A stretch of DNA of 64,000 bases from positions 7,282,501 to 7,346,500 of the forward strand of contig NZ_JARUBL010000001.1 in the NCBI RefSeq assembly GCF_029626155.1, given 5' to 3'. The notes beneath the pieces are model-generated. The model worked only from the letters and a program-made list of their open reading frames with translations, did not search any database and had not been told where the DNA came from. Below are positions 51,711 through 60,647 of the stretch, piece after piece (position 1 is the stretch's first letter; each line of letters begins with the position of its first letter). Source of the stretch: Solwaraspora sp. WMMD1047 (GTDB lineage Bacteria > Actinomycetota > Actinomycetes > Mycobacteriales > Micromonosporaceae). Both the position numbers and the translations under genes were made by a program.

Positions 51711-54700
51711 ATGTGGATTCGTGAGGTCGATTTCCCGGCTGTCCTGGTCGATGAGTTCACCGCTGGCAACCTGGTGTTGTTCGTCGGCGCCGGCGCCTCG
51801 TTCGACCCCCCAGCGAAATTGCCGTTGTTTGTGGACCTCGCCAGGCAGATTGCGGTCGATACCCGCCAGGACTTCGATGAGGCGGAGTTGCGGCGCCACC
51901 CTGACGTTCTGCTGGGCCGGATCGAGGATCGGGCCGTTGACGTCCACCACATTGTCAAGACGATCATCGGCGATCCCGCGTCAGCGCCGAACGACCTGCA
52001 CCGGGCGATCGCGCGGCTTGCCGCGTCGGGCTCACCGGTGCGGATCGTGACCACGAACTACGACCTGCACCTGTCCGCAGCGCTGCGGGACTTGGGAGCG
52101 ACCTTCACCGAGTACCGTGGCCCGGCCGTGCCGATGGGCGACGACTTCGACGGGATCGTGTACCTGCACGGCGACCTGACGCAGGAGCCCCGGCATCTCA
52201 TCGCGACCGAAGGGGACCTCGGGCGCGCCTACCTGACCGACGCTTGGGCGGCACGGTTCGTCGAGCGCATGTTCGCCAGGTACACGGTGCTTTTCATCGG
52301 CTACAGCCACAACGACACGGTCATGCGGCTGATCGCCCGAGGCATCGGCGGTGCGAGAGCTCCGCGGTACGCACTCACGGATAAGGCGGACCGCGACGTC
52401 TGGAAGACGTACGGCGTCGTGCCGATCAGGTACAACGTTGTCGGGACCTCGCACGCCGCGCTCGCCGACTCGCTCAATGGCTGGGCGGAACTGACGTCCA
52501 TGGGGCTGCACGATCATCGGCAACGGATCGCCCAGCTGGTGGGAGCGCCGCCGTCGCTCGTGCCAGAGGAGGACTCGTACCTCGAAGACGTTCTGGGCGA
52601 CGTGGACCGTGTGCGGTTCTTCGCCGAGCTCGCCGAAGGTCCGGGATGGTTGGCGTGGGCCGCCCGGCGCTCGCCGTTCCAGGCCATGTTCCGTGCGGGC
52701 GCCCCGCACGACCAGCGCACCGTCGTGCTCGCCGACTGGTTCGTCGGCCGGTTCGTGATGGAGGAAACGCGGACGGAGGAAGCTCTGGCGGTCCTGCACG
52801 ACGGCGGCAGCCTGCCTGCGCCTGTGCTGTGCGCCTCTCTGGGATGGCACCTGCACCGCCGGTCCGGACCGCGGCCGTCCTGGCTTGGCCCGTGGCTCGC
52901 GGTGCTGATCCAGCACGCCGGCGACGAGGACACGCGCTGGCTTGAGTACGCGCTGCTGAACTCTCGCTCACCTGCGGATCGGGCAGCGGCCCTGCTGCTG
53001 TTCGACCGCCTGACCCAGCCCCGCCTCCGACAGCGGGCCGGGATCCCCGGCGGGAAGCCGTCGTTCGATATCACCCTGCGTGGATCCGTGTACCACCTGG
53101 ACAAGGCATTCGCGGAGGTCTTCCGGCCGATCCTCACCTACGTGGCCGCAGCCGCCGCGCTCCTGGCGATCGCGGACCGCCATCTGCGACGAATCTACGA
53201 CCTGCTAACCGTCTCCGGGGAAGCACGAACCGGCTGGGATCCCGTGTCGTTCAGCCGCTACAGGATCGCACGCGACGCCGGCGACGAAGTCCGCCAGCCC
53301 GTGGACGCGCTCATCGACGCCGCCCGAGACTGCGTCGAGGCAGTGCTGGCAGCCGGCGGGCCCGCCGGGCCGGGCTACCTCGACACCTGGGCCGCCTCCG
53401 GCGTCCCGATCCTGCACCGGCTCGCCCTGCACGGCTGGACCCACCGCACCGACATCGACGCAACGGCCAAGATCGCCTGGCTCCGCACGACGGGCTGGCT
53501 CTTCGACCACCAACTGCGACCCGAGGTGTACGGCCTGATCGCGAACGCGCTGCCCGACGCCCTGGACGCCGAGGCGGATGCGCTGGTGACCGACACCCGG
53601 ACCCTGCCGGTGGCCGGCCGGAACGACGAGCACGTCGCCTACGCGCGCTTCAACGCCCTGACCTGGCTGGTGCGGTCGGCACCCACCCTCCCATCGGCGC
53701 GGGCCGCGCTCGTCGAGCTCCAAGTCGCGTACCCACACTTCCAGACGCACGAACCTCCCGATCTCCCGCGCCCGCGGTTCGAGGTCAGAACCCGCACCGA
53801 ACAGCCACCGATGACCGTCGGCGAACTGCACGAGCGGATCACGACCAACCCAGCAGCCGCAGTCGCGGAACTGCGGCGATACGAGCACGTGCAGCTGCAG
53901 TTCGACGGCCCTGACTGGAACGATGCCCTACGCGTGCTCACGGCCACTATTCACGATCACCCCGACGACGGGTTCGCCGTTCTAGCAGTCGACGAGCTAC
54001 CCATCGACATCGTTTCCGCGGTGATCAACGGCTGGTCGGCGGCGCCGCTGAACTCGGAGACCGCCGTCGCCGTCGTGCAGGGCATTCTTGGTCTGGATCT
54101 CGCAGCGGTGGCCGACAGCGTCGCCCGGCTGCTGGTCGGCGGCGTCGCTGACGCGGCGAACGCGGCGAAGTGGCATCTGCTTGCGGAGGCGCGCGAACTA
54201 GCCGAGGTCCTGTGGGACGCGCTCGGGCCGGTTGACCCGCCGGACGGCGGACGCGACTGGTACACGCTGGCGATCAATCGGCCAGCCGGGCGGCTCGCGC
54301 AGTTCTGGGTCCGCGCAGTCTCCGCCGACTGGACCGCCGCCGGTGACGCCTGGCAAGGTCTGCCGTCAGAACTCCGTCGCCCACTCGAAACCATGCTCGG
54401 CCGGCACGACGGGCCCGCCTGGCTGGCCCAGCCCATCCTGACCGGCCAACTGGCATTCTTCTTAGGTGCCGACCGCTCCTGGTGCACGCAGTTCCTGCTC
54501 CCGCTGATGGCCTGGGCCAGTGACAAGGATGAGGACCGTCCCGTGCGGGCCTGGACCGGTTACCTCGCAACCGGTCGCATCACCAACGACCTGTTCGAAG
54601 CCGGACTTCGCGACGCCTACCTCGACGCCGTCGATCAGGCCGATCGGTTGCCGGACGATCTGCGCCGCATCCTGCCGGCACACCTCGCCGCGATCGCGGT

Positions 54701-55217
54701 CTACGGCTCGACCGATCCGCTCACCTGGGTGGAAGAATTCACCGCCCGGGCCGAAGAAGACCAGCGGATCGCATGGATCAGCGCGGTGGCGGACACGCTT
54801 GGCACCCTTGCACCGAACGTCGTCGAGCAGCAGTGGCAGCGCTGGATGCAGCGGTACTGGCAGCGTCGCCTCAACAGCGTCCCCACGGCCCTGACGTTGG
54901 GGGAGGCATCGGCGCTAGCGACCTGGGTCCCGTGGCTGACGGACTCACTGGCGGCCGGCGTCGACCTAGCCACGAGGCACCCGGCCGGACTCCCCGAAGG
55001 CCACACCCTCGACGATTGGAGCGACGAGCGCCTCGCGCAGGCGCCCGCCCTTCTTGCCCGGCTCCTCGCCCACCTGCTGACGGGCACGACTTCGCCGATC
55101 TGGGACGACGTCGATCGCGTGGCGCTGGCGGTCAAGGACGACGCGGAGCCAGCAAACTTTCGCGTCATCCGCGACCAGGCGTTACGCCTCGGCGTCTCCA
55201 GCGCCGCGAACTGGTGA
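51711..55217 (+). CDS. SIR2-domain defence-type protein with a DUF4020-like C-terminus
   Basis: From ATG 51711 (TTG 51702 is an alternative) the product is about 1168 residues. The N-terminal 250 residues form a SIR2 NADase-type domain: NLVLFVGAGAS at 20-30, TTNYD at 114-118 and YLHGDL with His153. The following 900 residues are helical and repeat-like, as in SIR2-DUF4020 proteins (LVGAPPSLVPEEDSYLEDVL; AWASDKDEDRPVRAWTGYLA). Large SIR2 proteins of this plan deplete NAD+ on phage infection; that function is assumed by analogy with defence-associated sirtuins. No HerA or other partner is adjacent. Confidence 0.8.
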   Translation: MWIREVDFPAVLVDEFTAGNLVLFVGAGASFDPPAKLPLFVDLARQIAVDTRQDFDEAELRRHPDVLLGRIEDRAVDVHHIVKTIIGDPASAPNDLHRAIARLAASGSPVRIVTTNYDLHLSAALRDLGATFTEYRGPAVPMGDDFDGIVYLHGDLTQEPRHLIATEGDLGRAYLTDAWAARFVERMFARYTVLFIGYSHNDTVMRLIARGIGGARAPRYALTDKADRDVWKTYGVVPIRYNVVGTSHAALADSLNGWAELTSMGLHDHRQRIAQLVGAPPSLVPEEDSYLEDVLGDVDRVRFFAELAEGPGWLAWAARRSPFQAMFRAGAPHDQRTVVLADWFVGRFVMEETRTEEALAVLHDGGSLPAPVLCASLGWHLHRRSGPRPSWLGPWLAVLIQHAGDEDTRWLEYALLNSRSPADRAAALLLFDRLTQPRLRQRAGIPGGKPSFDITLRGSVYHLDKAFAEVFRPILTYVAAAAALLAIADRHLRRIYDLLTVSGEARTGWDPVSFSRYRIARDAGDEVRQPVDALIDAARDCVEAVLAAGGPAGPGYLDTWAASGVPILHRLALHGWTHRTDIDATAKIAWLRTTGWLFDHQLRPEVYGLIANALPDALDAEADALVTDTRTLPVAGRNDEHVAYARFNALTWLVRSAPTLPSARAALVELQVAYPHFQTHEPPDLPRPRFEVRTRTEQPPMTVGELHERITTNPAAAVAELRRYEHVQLQFDGPDWNDALRVLTATIHDHPDDGFAVLAVDELPIDIVSAVINGWSAAPLNSETAVAVVQGILGLDLAAVADSVARLLVGGVADAANAAKWHLLAEARELAEVLWDALGPVDPPDGGRDWYTLAINRPAGRLAQFWVRAVSADWTAAGDAWQGLPSELRRPLETMLGRHDGPAWLAQPILTGQLAFFLGADRSWCTQFLLPLMAWASDKDEDRPVRAWTGYLATGRITNDLFEAGLRDAYLDAVDQADRLPDDLRRILPAHLAAIAVYGSTDPLTWVEEFTARAEEDQRIAWISAVADTLGTLAPNVVEQQWQRWMQRYWQRRLNSVPTALTLGEASALATWVPWLTDSLAAGVDLATRHPAGLPEGHTLDDWSDERLAQAPALLARLLAHLLTGTTSPIWDDVDRVALAVKDDAEPANFRVIRDQALRLGVSSAANW

Positions 55218-55744
55218 GCTGGCTGTCCAATCCGACCCGCTGCCACGTGACGCGGATGCGTGCGAAAATGCGTCGAAGGCACTCCCGCTTGCCCGAACAC
55301 TCGGCGTGGCTGCCGAATATGCGACGAGCCTAGCCCGTCCGTTTGCCGGGAGACGTGAGGTCGGCCTTCCTGCTGTCACATACGCCGGATCGCCTGCACG
55401 CCAGCTGACCCCGAACCAGAAAGCGCGAAACCCGACCCACCCACCGTCTGGAGGGCTGTCGGGTCAACTTCCTGGGTGCTACTGCCCCCGGCGGCAACGA
55501 CCATACCGTCGGCTCACCGTCCTGCAACAAGCCCGTCGATGAGCCGCGCGGATTGGAGAGACACCTGGTGGCGGGGTGGACACGGCCCTCTCGCCGGGCG
55601 GGCCGTGGGGTGCTCCGGCCCGTACCGACGGCTGCGGGAAAAATCTTGGCCAGCGGACCTCACGCTGGGCCGTGTCTCGGGACCAACAGCGCAAGGGGCT
55701 CGTACGGTTACGGCTCGTTCTCGACAGACGGAGGTAGTCCCGAG
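55218..55744 (+). promoter_or_regulatory. Leader of the sigma-factor gene
   Basis: There is no confident gene in these 527 bp. A weak inverted repeat (ACCCGAC 55430-55436 / GTCGGGT 55458-55464) may terminate the SIR2 gene. GGGACC at 55679-55684 and CGTACG at 55701-55706, separated by 16 bp, resemble an ECF sigma -35/-10 pair and lie about 40 bp before the start at 55745, hinting at autoregulation. This is inference only. Confidence 0.35.
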
Positions 55745-56344
55745 GTGAATGTGGACGAGGGCTTGGTGTCGATGCCACCCACACCGCGGGCTGCCCGCCG
55801 TGTCGCCGTGCCGGAGAACTTCGACGAATTCTTCAAGCTGGCCTACAGACAGTTGATCACCACGGCGATGTACGCCGGGGCCAGCAAGGATGAGGCCGAC
55901 GAGGCAACAGCGGCGACGATGCGGGAGGTGCTGCGCCGCTGGGGTGATCTCGATGACCGACTTGTCTACGCCCGCAGGGCGGTGATCAGTAACTTCATCA
56001 AGGAGCGCACCCGCAACCTCGACCGCGTCCGCCGTCGACAGGTCGAGCGGTTCGCGGGCACCGCCGAAGGCTGCGCCGATCCCAACATGACCGCATGGGA
56101 GGACGAGCAGTGGGTCCTGCGGATGCTGGATTCCCTGCCACCCGGTCAACGTGCCGTCATGGCCTTCGTCGTCGATGGCTTCACCCCCATTCAGATCTCC
56201 GCGTTGCTGGGGCGCTCCCCGGACGCTATCCGGCAGTCCCTACGCGGCGCCCGGCAACGACTCAAGGCGGCGCTTCGGCGTGAGATGGCTGAAGAGCAGG
56301 CGCCCCGACCCAGCACCAACCCGGCACGGAAGGAGGCCCGATGA
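55745..56344 (+). CDS. ECF-like sigma-70 family factor
   Basis: GTG 55745 is chosen because GGAGGTAG (55730-55737) lies 7 nt upstream; the longer frame has non-coding-like sequence. The 199-residue protein has region 2 (NFDEFFKLAYRQLITTAMYA, DEADEATAATMREVLRRWGD, NFIKERTRNLDRVR) and region 4 (LDSLPPGQRAVMAFVVDGFT, IQISALLGRSPDAIRQSLRG). No typical zinc anti-sigma factor follows. Instead its stop overlaps the start of a coiled-coil protein gene (ATGA at 56341-56344), which is a candidate partner. Confidence 0.85.
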   Translation: MNVDEGLVSMPPTPRAARRVAVPENFDEFFKLAYRQLITTAMYAGASKDEADEATAATMREVLRRWGDLDDRLVYARRAVISNFIKERTRNLDRVRRRQVERFAGTAEGCADPNMTAWEDEQWVLRMLDSLPPGQRAVMAFVVDGFTPIQISALLGRSPDAIRQSLRGARQRLKAALRREMAEEQAPRPSTNPARKEAR

Positions 56345-57513
56345 CCACCAGCGACGCCACCCCGTACCCGCTTCCGGACGAGCCCGAGGCCATCGGCCAA
56401 TTGTTCGGCGAGATTTTCGACCTGGTTGACGACCTGGTCGACAGCATCACCGACGCGGAGATCGACCGCGCATTGCGGCAGGTCCACGCAGCCGAGGAGA
56501 TCGGCGCACCGGTCGAACCCGCGGACGCAACCGAGACGGACGTCCCCACCAGATGGAAGGTACCGCGCACCAGGTTGGTCGCGGTGGACCCGGCCGCCAC
56601 AGCTGAGTGGTCTGAGGTGAGCTGCGCGTTGCGGGCGGCGTGGGAGGAGGTGTCGGTCGCGCGGACAGCGGCTGCCGAGGCCCGTGCCGAGGCGCAGATG
56701 CACATCGCCGCGGCGGCCAAGGCCCGCGAGCAGCTCGCAGAGGTAACCGCCGGGGTCAACGCGTTCGTCGACAGGGCCCTGGACGAGGCCGAGATCGCCA
56801 GAGCCGATGCCCGGCAGGAGGCTGCTCGACTCATCAATGAGGCCCGGGAGCAGGCCGACGAGATCGTGGCTGCCGCCAAGGCCTTTGCGTCGACGATGGG
56901 GCCCTCGCCGGCCACGGAGTGGTCAGTGCGCGGCGGCATGGGCGCGGACAGGCTGGTGATCAGCGGTGGGCCCGGAACCGGAAGGAGTTCGATCTTCCGT
57001 GCGTTCGCGGGTCGGATCGCGGAGGCTGGCAGCGGTACCTCGCGACTCGCTCTGGTGGGCGGATGCGACGTCACCTGGGTCTCGCCATCGGCGACCCCTG
57101 AACTGGCGCAGGGCGTCGTGAACCTCCTCGCCCACACCTCACCTGTTGTAGGTGAGGCGTTGTTGTTTCTTTCGACGCAAGGATTTGCGGTAGAAAGTCA
57201 CCCCAAACGCTATACGGTGATTTGCCCGTGCTCATCGCATATGAGACACATGACTGTTGCGCAGCTAGCACCCGACGCCTATGCGAGGGAGCTTATCCTC
57301 TGGGCGCATCTCCTCCGGTGCGGAGGCAACGGCAATGAGGGTGACGAAAATGGGCCTCCGGCACTTCAGCACGGAGGAGGGCGAGCCTTGCGATGGGAGG
57401 CGAGATCGCCGTGGTGCACTACCGCTGAGAGCGTGCGGGTGCTGGGACGGCGTCAGCCACTGACACACGTTGACGTCTGGGGGACGCGGCTGGCCGCCGT
57501 GAATGCTCCCTGA
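56341..57513 (+). CDS. Coiled-coil partner of the sigma factor with a HicA-like segment
   Basis: The frame is 390 residues. It has an acidic helical N-terminus (EAIGQLFGEIFDLVDDLVDS), a long Ala/Glu/Arg coiled coil at about 80-190 (TAAAEARAEAQMHIAAAAKA) and a Gly-rich stretch (LVISGGPGTGRSSIFRAFAG). At about 255-310 VVGEALLFLSTQGFAVESHP then KRYTVICPCSSHMRHMTV resembles HicA-like small RNA-binding folds of actinomycetes, which share the CPCGxH motif. The last 65 residues look poorly coding. The HicA-like part may be a separate gene or a fused domain. Translational coupling to the sigma gene suggests a functional pair. Confidence 0.62.
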   Translation: MTTSDATPYPLPDEPEAIGQLFGEIFDLVDDLVDSITDAEIDRALRQVHAAEEIGAPVEPADATETDVPTRWKVPRTRLVAVDPAATAEWSEVSCALRAAWEEVSVARTAAAEARAEAQMHIAAAAKAREQLAEVTAGVNAFVDRALDEAEIARADARQEAARLINEAREQADEIVAAAKAFASTMGPSPATEWSVRGGMGADRLVISGGPGTGRSSIFRAFAGRIAEAGSGTSRLALVGGCDVTWVSPSATPELAQGVVNLLAHTSPVVGEALLFLSTQGFAVESHPKRYTVICPCSSHMRHMTVAQLAPDAYARELILWAHLLRCGGNGNEGDENGPPALQHGGGRALRWEARSPWCTTAESVRVLGRRQPLTHVDVWGTRLAAVNAP

Positions 57514-57696
57514 CCATCTGCCGGGCCGAGCACTCCCGCAGCGTGTCGTACGCCCGAGAAGAGATGATGATTCGGTCGTCTCGTCATCCAATGTGGATAT
57601 CCGTGGGCCACGCAGAGGGCAATCCGATCATGAAGTTCCGACAAGGTGTCCGGCCACACACGGCCCCCATGGCGAGCCGCTGGAGGTTAGCGGAAG

Positions 57697-60018
57697 GTGA
57701 CAAATTCGTCCTCGGAGATGGAGCGCAAGGGCGTCGCCGCCGCGCAGGTCGCGTTCACCGATATGGGTTGGGCGTTCCGGGAACAGCCCGAGGCGGATCA
57801 CGGCATCGACGCGCTGGTGGAGGTTGACGGCTTGAGAGACCCTACCGGCCGATACATTGCTCTCCAAATCAAAAGTGGGTCGACGTTCTTCAAACGGAAG
57901 ACGCGAAACGGCTGGCGCTTCACCGAAAAGCCCCGACTCCTCACCTACTGGCTGGCCCACCTGATGCCCGTGGTGCTCGTCATCATCGACCCCGCGACCC
58001 GGCTCGGCTACTGGGTTCAAATCACCGCAGACGCCGTGAACGAGACCAACCGAGGATGGTCGATCGAGGTGCCGTCCGCGAACGTTCTCGACGATTCGTC
58101 GCGCGAGCCCCTGCGTGCCATCGCGTTCGCCGTCCCCGCGGCCAACCCGGACCCTATCGAGGAGGTTCTCCCGCTGCTGCCGCCCGCCGCGGTGGAGATG
58201 CTGTCAGGTCTGAGCCTCGTTGACCCCAGTGGCGCGAGGCGTCTCGCGCGGTTGCTCAGTGCGGGTCGCCACGACCCGAGGGCGGTCGTCAAGCCACTCC
58301 TCGAGGCGAGCCAGAGCTGGGTTCGCGCTACAGCGGGTCGGCTGGAGACCATCGGCGCGTACGCCAACGACCATGGCCACCGAGACCTCGCGGTGGAGGC
58401 GTTCACGCTGGCGGCCGACCGGGACCCGGGCAACCAGCTACGGCTGCGCGCTATCACGGCGGTCATGGCCCTCGCGGCCGGAGACCGGGACCGAGCCGCC
58501 GACCTTCTCCATCCGTCGCAAGATCCGCAGCCGTCGGACAATGGGCTGCTCTGGGATGTCGCCGTCTGCGCCCTCGACGCCGATGAGTCGGGCAGGGAGG
58601 ACATGCTGGAGCGACTCCTGCGGGAGCGGCCCGACAGCGAACTAGACGCGGAACCCACCTGCCTGCTGTTCCTCGCCGAACGCGCCAGCGGGCGCGGCGA
58701 CCTCGACCAGGCGCTCGTCCTGTATCAACGTGTCCGCGAGCGGCATCCCCGCAGCGTCGGCGGCAGGCTCGGCCAGGCAAGAATCCTCATGGAGCGCATC
58801 CTGCGCGGCGACTCGGCGCTGCCGTTCCGTGACAGGCAGGAGGTGACGGCCCTCGCCGCGTCCGTCCGGGACGACATACGGCGATGGGCTGGCCCGAGTG
58901 AGGCCGTGCATCGTCTTCTCGTACAGGAGCGCATGCTTGTCGGCGCGTTCATGGAGGTCATCGAGCTGGCCACGCCTGCCGCGTTCGGGGGCCAGGCCAC
59001 CGACCGGGAGGCGAGTGACCCCGTGGTCGCGATCGTGGGCGCTCAGGCCAGCATCGCCTTGGATGACGGCGTTCGTGCCGGCCGATTCGGCGATGCCGTC
59101 CGCGGCACTCCCGCGGAGTTGCTGATCCGCGCGCTCGTGGCGGACACGAACCGGCCCGCAGCCAGTGTTATCGGTATGTGGCGTACCGCGCTCGACACTG
59201 CGGATACCGCGCTCGCGGCCAGGATCTGCCTGAATCAGCTCGCCTCCAGAGGCGCGCTCGACGCGACCGACCTCCATCGGATGGCAGCGTTGGCGAACCT
59301 CAACGACGGCGACCGTGTTGTCCTGACCGCACGCAACGCTGCCGCAGGCGGTGACCTGGACACGGCCGTCACGCTGCTGCGGTCCGTCCGGTCACCCTCC
59401 GCAGGAGAGATACTGATCGATATCCTTCGTGAGGCGGGCCGTTACGACGAGGCCGTCGCCGTATGCGACGACGTCTGGGGGACCTATGGGGCGCTGAAAG
59501 GGCTTCAGGAGAAGGTCAACATTCTGGCGATCCGGGGCGACCTCGACGCCGCCGACAGGTGCGCCAGGGAGCTACTGGCCACCGGTGAACTCGCAGCCGA
59601 GCAACGCGGAGCGCTGCATCGACGGCTCATCAAGCACAGCGCCACACGCAAGGACTGGACCAGCGTCGAGGCATGCTGCCGGGCAGCCCTCAAAGACGAA
59701 CCGACCAATCACGACTACGCGTGGGCGCTGATCATCTCCCAGCTCAACCAGAATCGATGGGAGGCGGCCTGGGCGTCCTACCGCCAACTACGACCAGACA
59801 TCACCCATCCAGCCATCATTCCCGCCTGGGTCGACCTACACCTGCGCTTCAACAACACGCCGCAAGCCCAGGCTGCCGCAACGGCCTTGGCCAACCGCTT
59901 CGCGAACCAGCCGCACACTCTCAGCAAACTGGAGAGGCTCAATGCCACGGCGCGGCCAGGTGGCCCCACTGTCGGCGCTGGCGGTGTGGTGGATTCACCG
60001 GAGGCAGCCAGCCGCTGA
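57697..60018 (+). CDS. DUF4365 nuclease-like domain fused to TPR repeats
   Basis: The GTG-started protein of 773 residues follows TGGAGG by about 10 nt. Residues 8-140 match DUF4365: ERKGVAAAQVAFTDMGWAFR, HGIDALVEV with Asp38, YIALQIKSG with Gln57 and Lys59, then FTEKPRLLTYWLAHLMPVVL. This is a PD-(D/E)xK-like nuclease layout. The remaining 600 residues are helical repeats of TPR type (RDLAVEAFTLAADRDPGNQL, GDLDQALVLYQRVRERHPRS). It is probably a repeat-regulated nuclease in the defence-type cluster with the SIR2 and sigma genes. Confidence 0.8.
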   Translation: MTNSSSEMERKGVAAAQVAFTDMGWAFREQPEADHGIDALVEVDGLRDPTGRYIALQIKSGSTFFKRKTRNGWRFTEKPRLLTYWLAHLMPVVLVIIDPATRLGYWVQITADAVNETNRGWSIEVPSANVLDDSSREPLRAIAFAVPAANPDPIEEVLPLLPPAAVEMLSGLSLVDPSGARRLARLLSAGRHDPRAVVKPLLEASQSWVRATAGRLETIGAYANDHGHRDLAVEAFTLAADRDPGNQLRLRAITAVMALAAGDRDRAADLLHPSQDPQPSDNGLLWDVAVCALDADESGREDMLERLLRERPDSELDAEPTCLLFLAERASGRGDLDQALVLYQRVRERHPRSVGGRLGQARILMERILRGDSALPFRDRQEVTALAASVRDDIRRWAGPSEAVHRLLVQERMLVGAFMEVIELATPAAFGGQATDREASDPVVAIVGAQASIALDDGVRAGRFGDAVRGTPAELLIRALVADTNRPAASVIGMWRTALDTADTALAARICLNQLASRGALDATDLHRMAALANLNDGDRVVLTARNAAAGGDLDTAVTLLRSVRSPSAGEILIDILREAGRYDEAVAVCDDVWGTYGALKGLQEKVNILAIRGDLDAADRCARELLATGELAAEQRGALHRRLIKHSATRKDWTSVEACCRAALKDEPTNHDYAWALIISQLNQNRWEAAWASYRQLRPDITHPAIIPAWVDLHLRFNNTPQAQAAATALANRFANQPHTLSKLERLNATARPGGPTVGAGGVVDSPEAASR

Positions 60019-60088
60019 ACCACAGGTGCAGATCCCCACCCTCGCTGGCCAGGCTCACGCCGACTACCTCGTCGACATCAGGAGGCCG

Positions 60089-60343
60089 CTACGGCGCAGC
60101 CGCAGGCGTTCCTCCAAGCGGCACGGGCACCCAGGAGTAGACCCACGGCGGTCCGTCCCCGGCGACCGGCTCCAACTCGTACGTCCCGTTCGTGTCGAGG
60201 TCAAGCAACTCGCTGCCGTACTCAACCCACAGCCAGCTTTGGTCAATGCGCCAAGGAGGAATACCTTCGTCGTCGAACGGCACGAGAAGGGACCGGCCGT
60301 CCACCGGGCCACCGACGCACGGCACGTCGATTCTCTCCCACAT
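60089..60343 (-). CDS. Small acidic hypothetical protein
   Basis: ATG 60343, with GGGGG just upstream, gives 84 residues: MWERIDVPCVGGPVDGRSLL, PPWRIDQSWLWVEYGSELLD and YELEPVAGDGPPWVYSWV. The sequence is strand-rich and soluble. The frame is open far upstream with Arg-rich, non-coding-like sequence. Small proteins of this kind (VGGPLDG-type) are common in actinomycetes and unstudied. Confidence 0.55.
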   Translation of the reverse strand: MWERIDVPCVGGPVDGRSLLVPFDDEGIPPWRIDQSWLWVEYGSELLDLDTNGTYELEPVAGDGPPWVYSWVPVPLGGTPAAAP

Positions 60344-60647
60344 CCCCCAATCGTCGGCTCCGCCGGTGGCCAGAAGAGCAGATATAAGACAATCGAGGTG
60401 AACAGGAAGGCTGTACGGATCAGCAGCTTGGAGTGTCAGACCCGAGGCAGTGGGTTGTGCGCCGCAGCGATTCGTTCGCCCCGCAGGCCTACGCAGTCCT
60501 GGCTCCGGTGATCGCCGGCGCGACCGCGGGCTGCTTGGGTCAGTCGGCCGCCTGTGGACCGGCTGGTAGCCGATCATTCGCCCCGTCGCCTGAATGTGCC
60601 GGCGGCGCCACGTAACGGCGTGTGCTCGACGCGATGGCTCGCCATCG

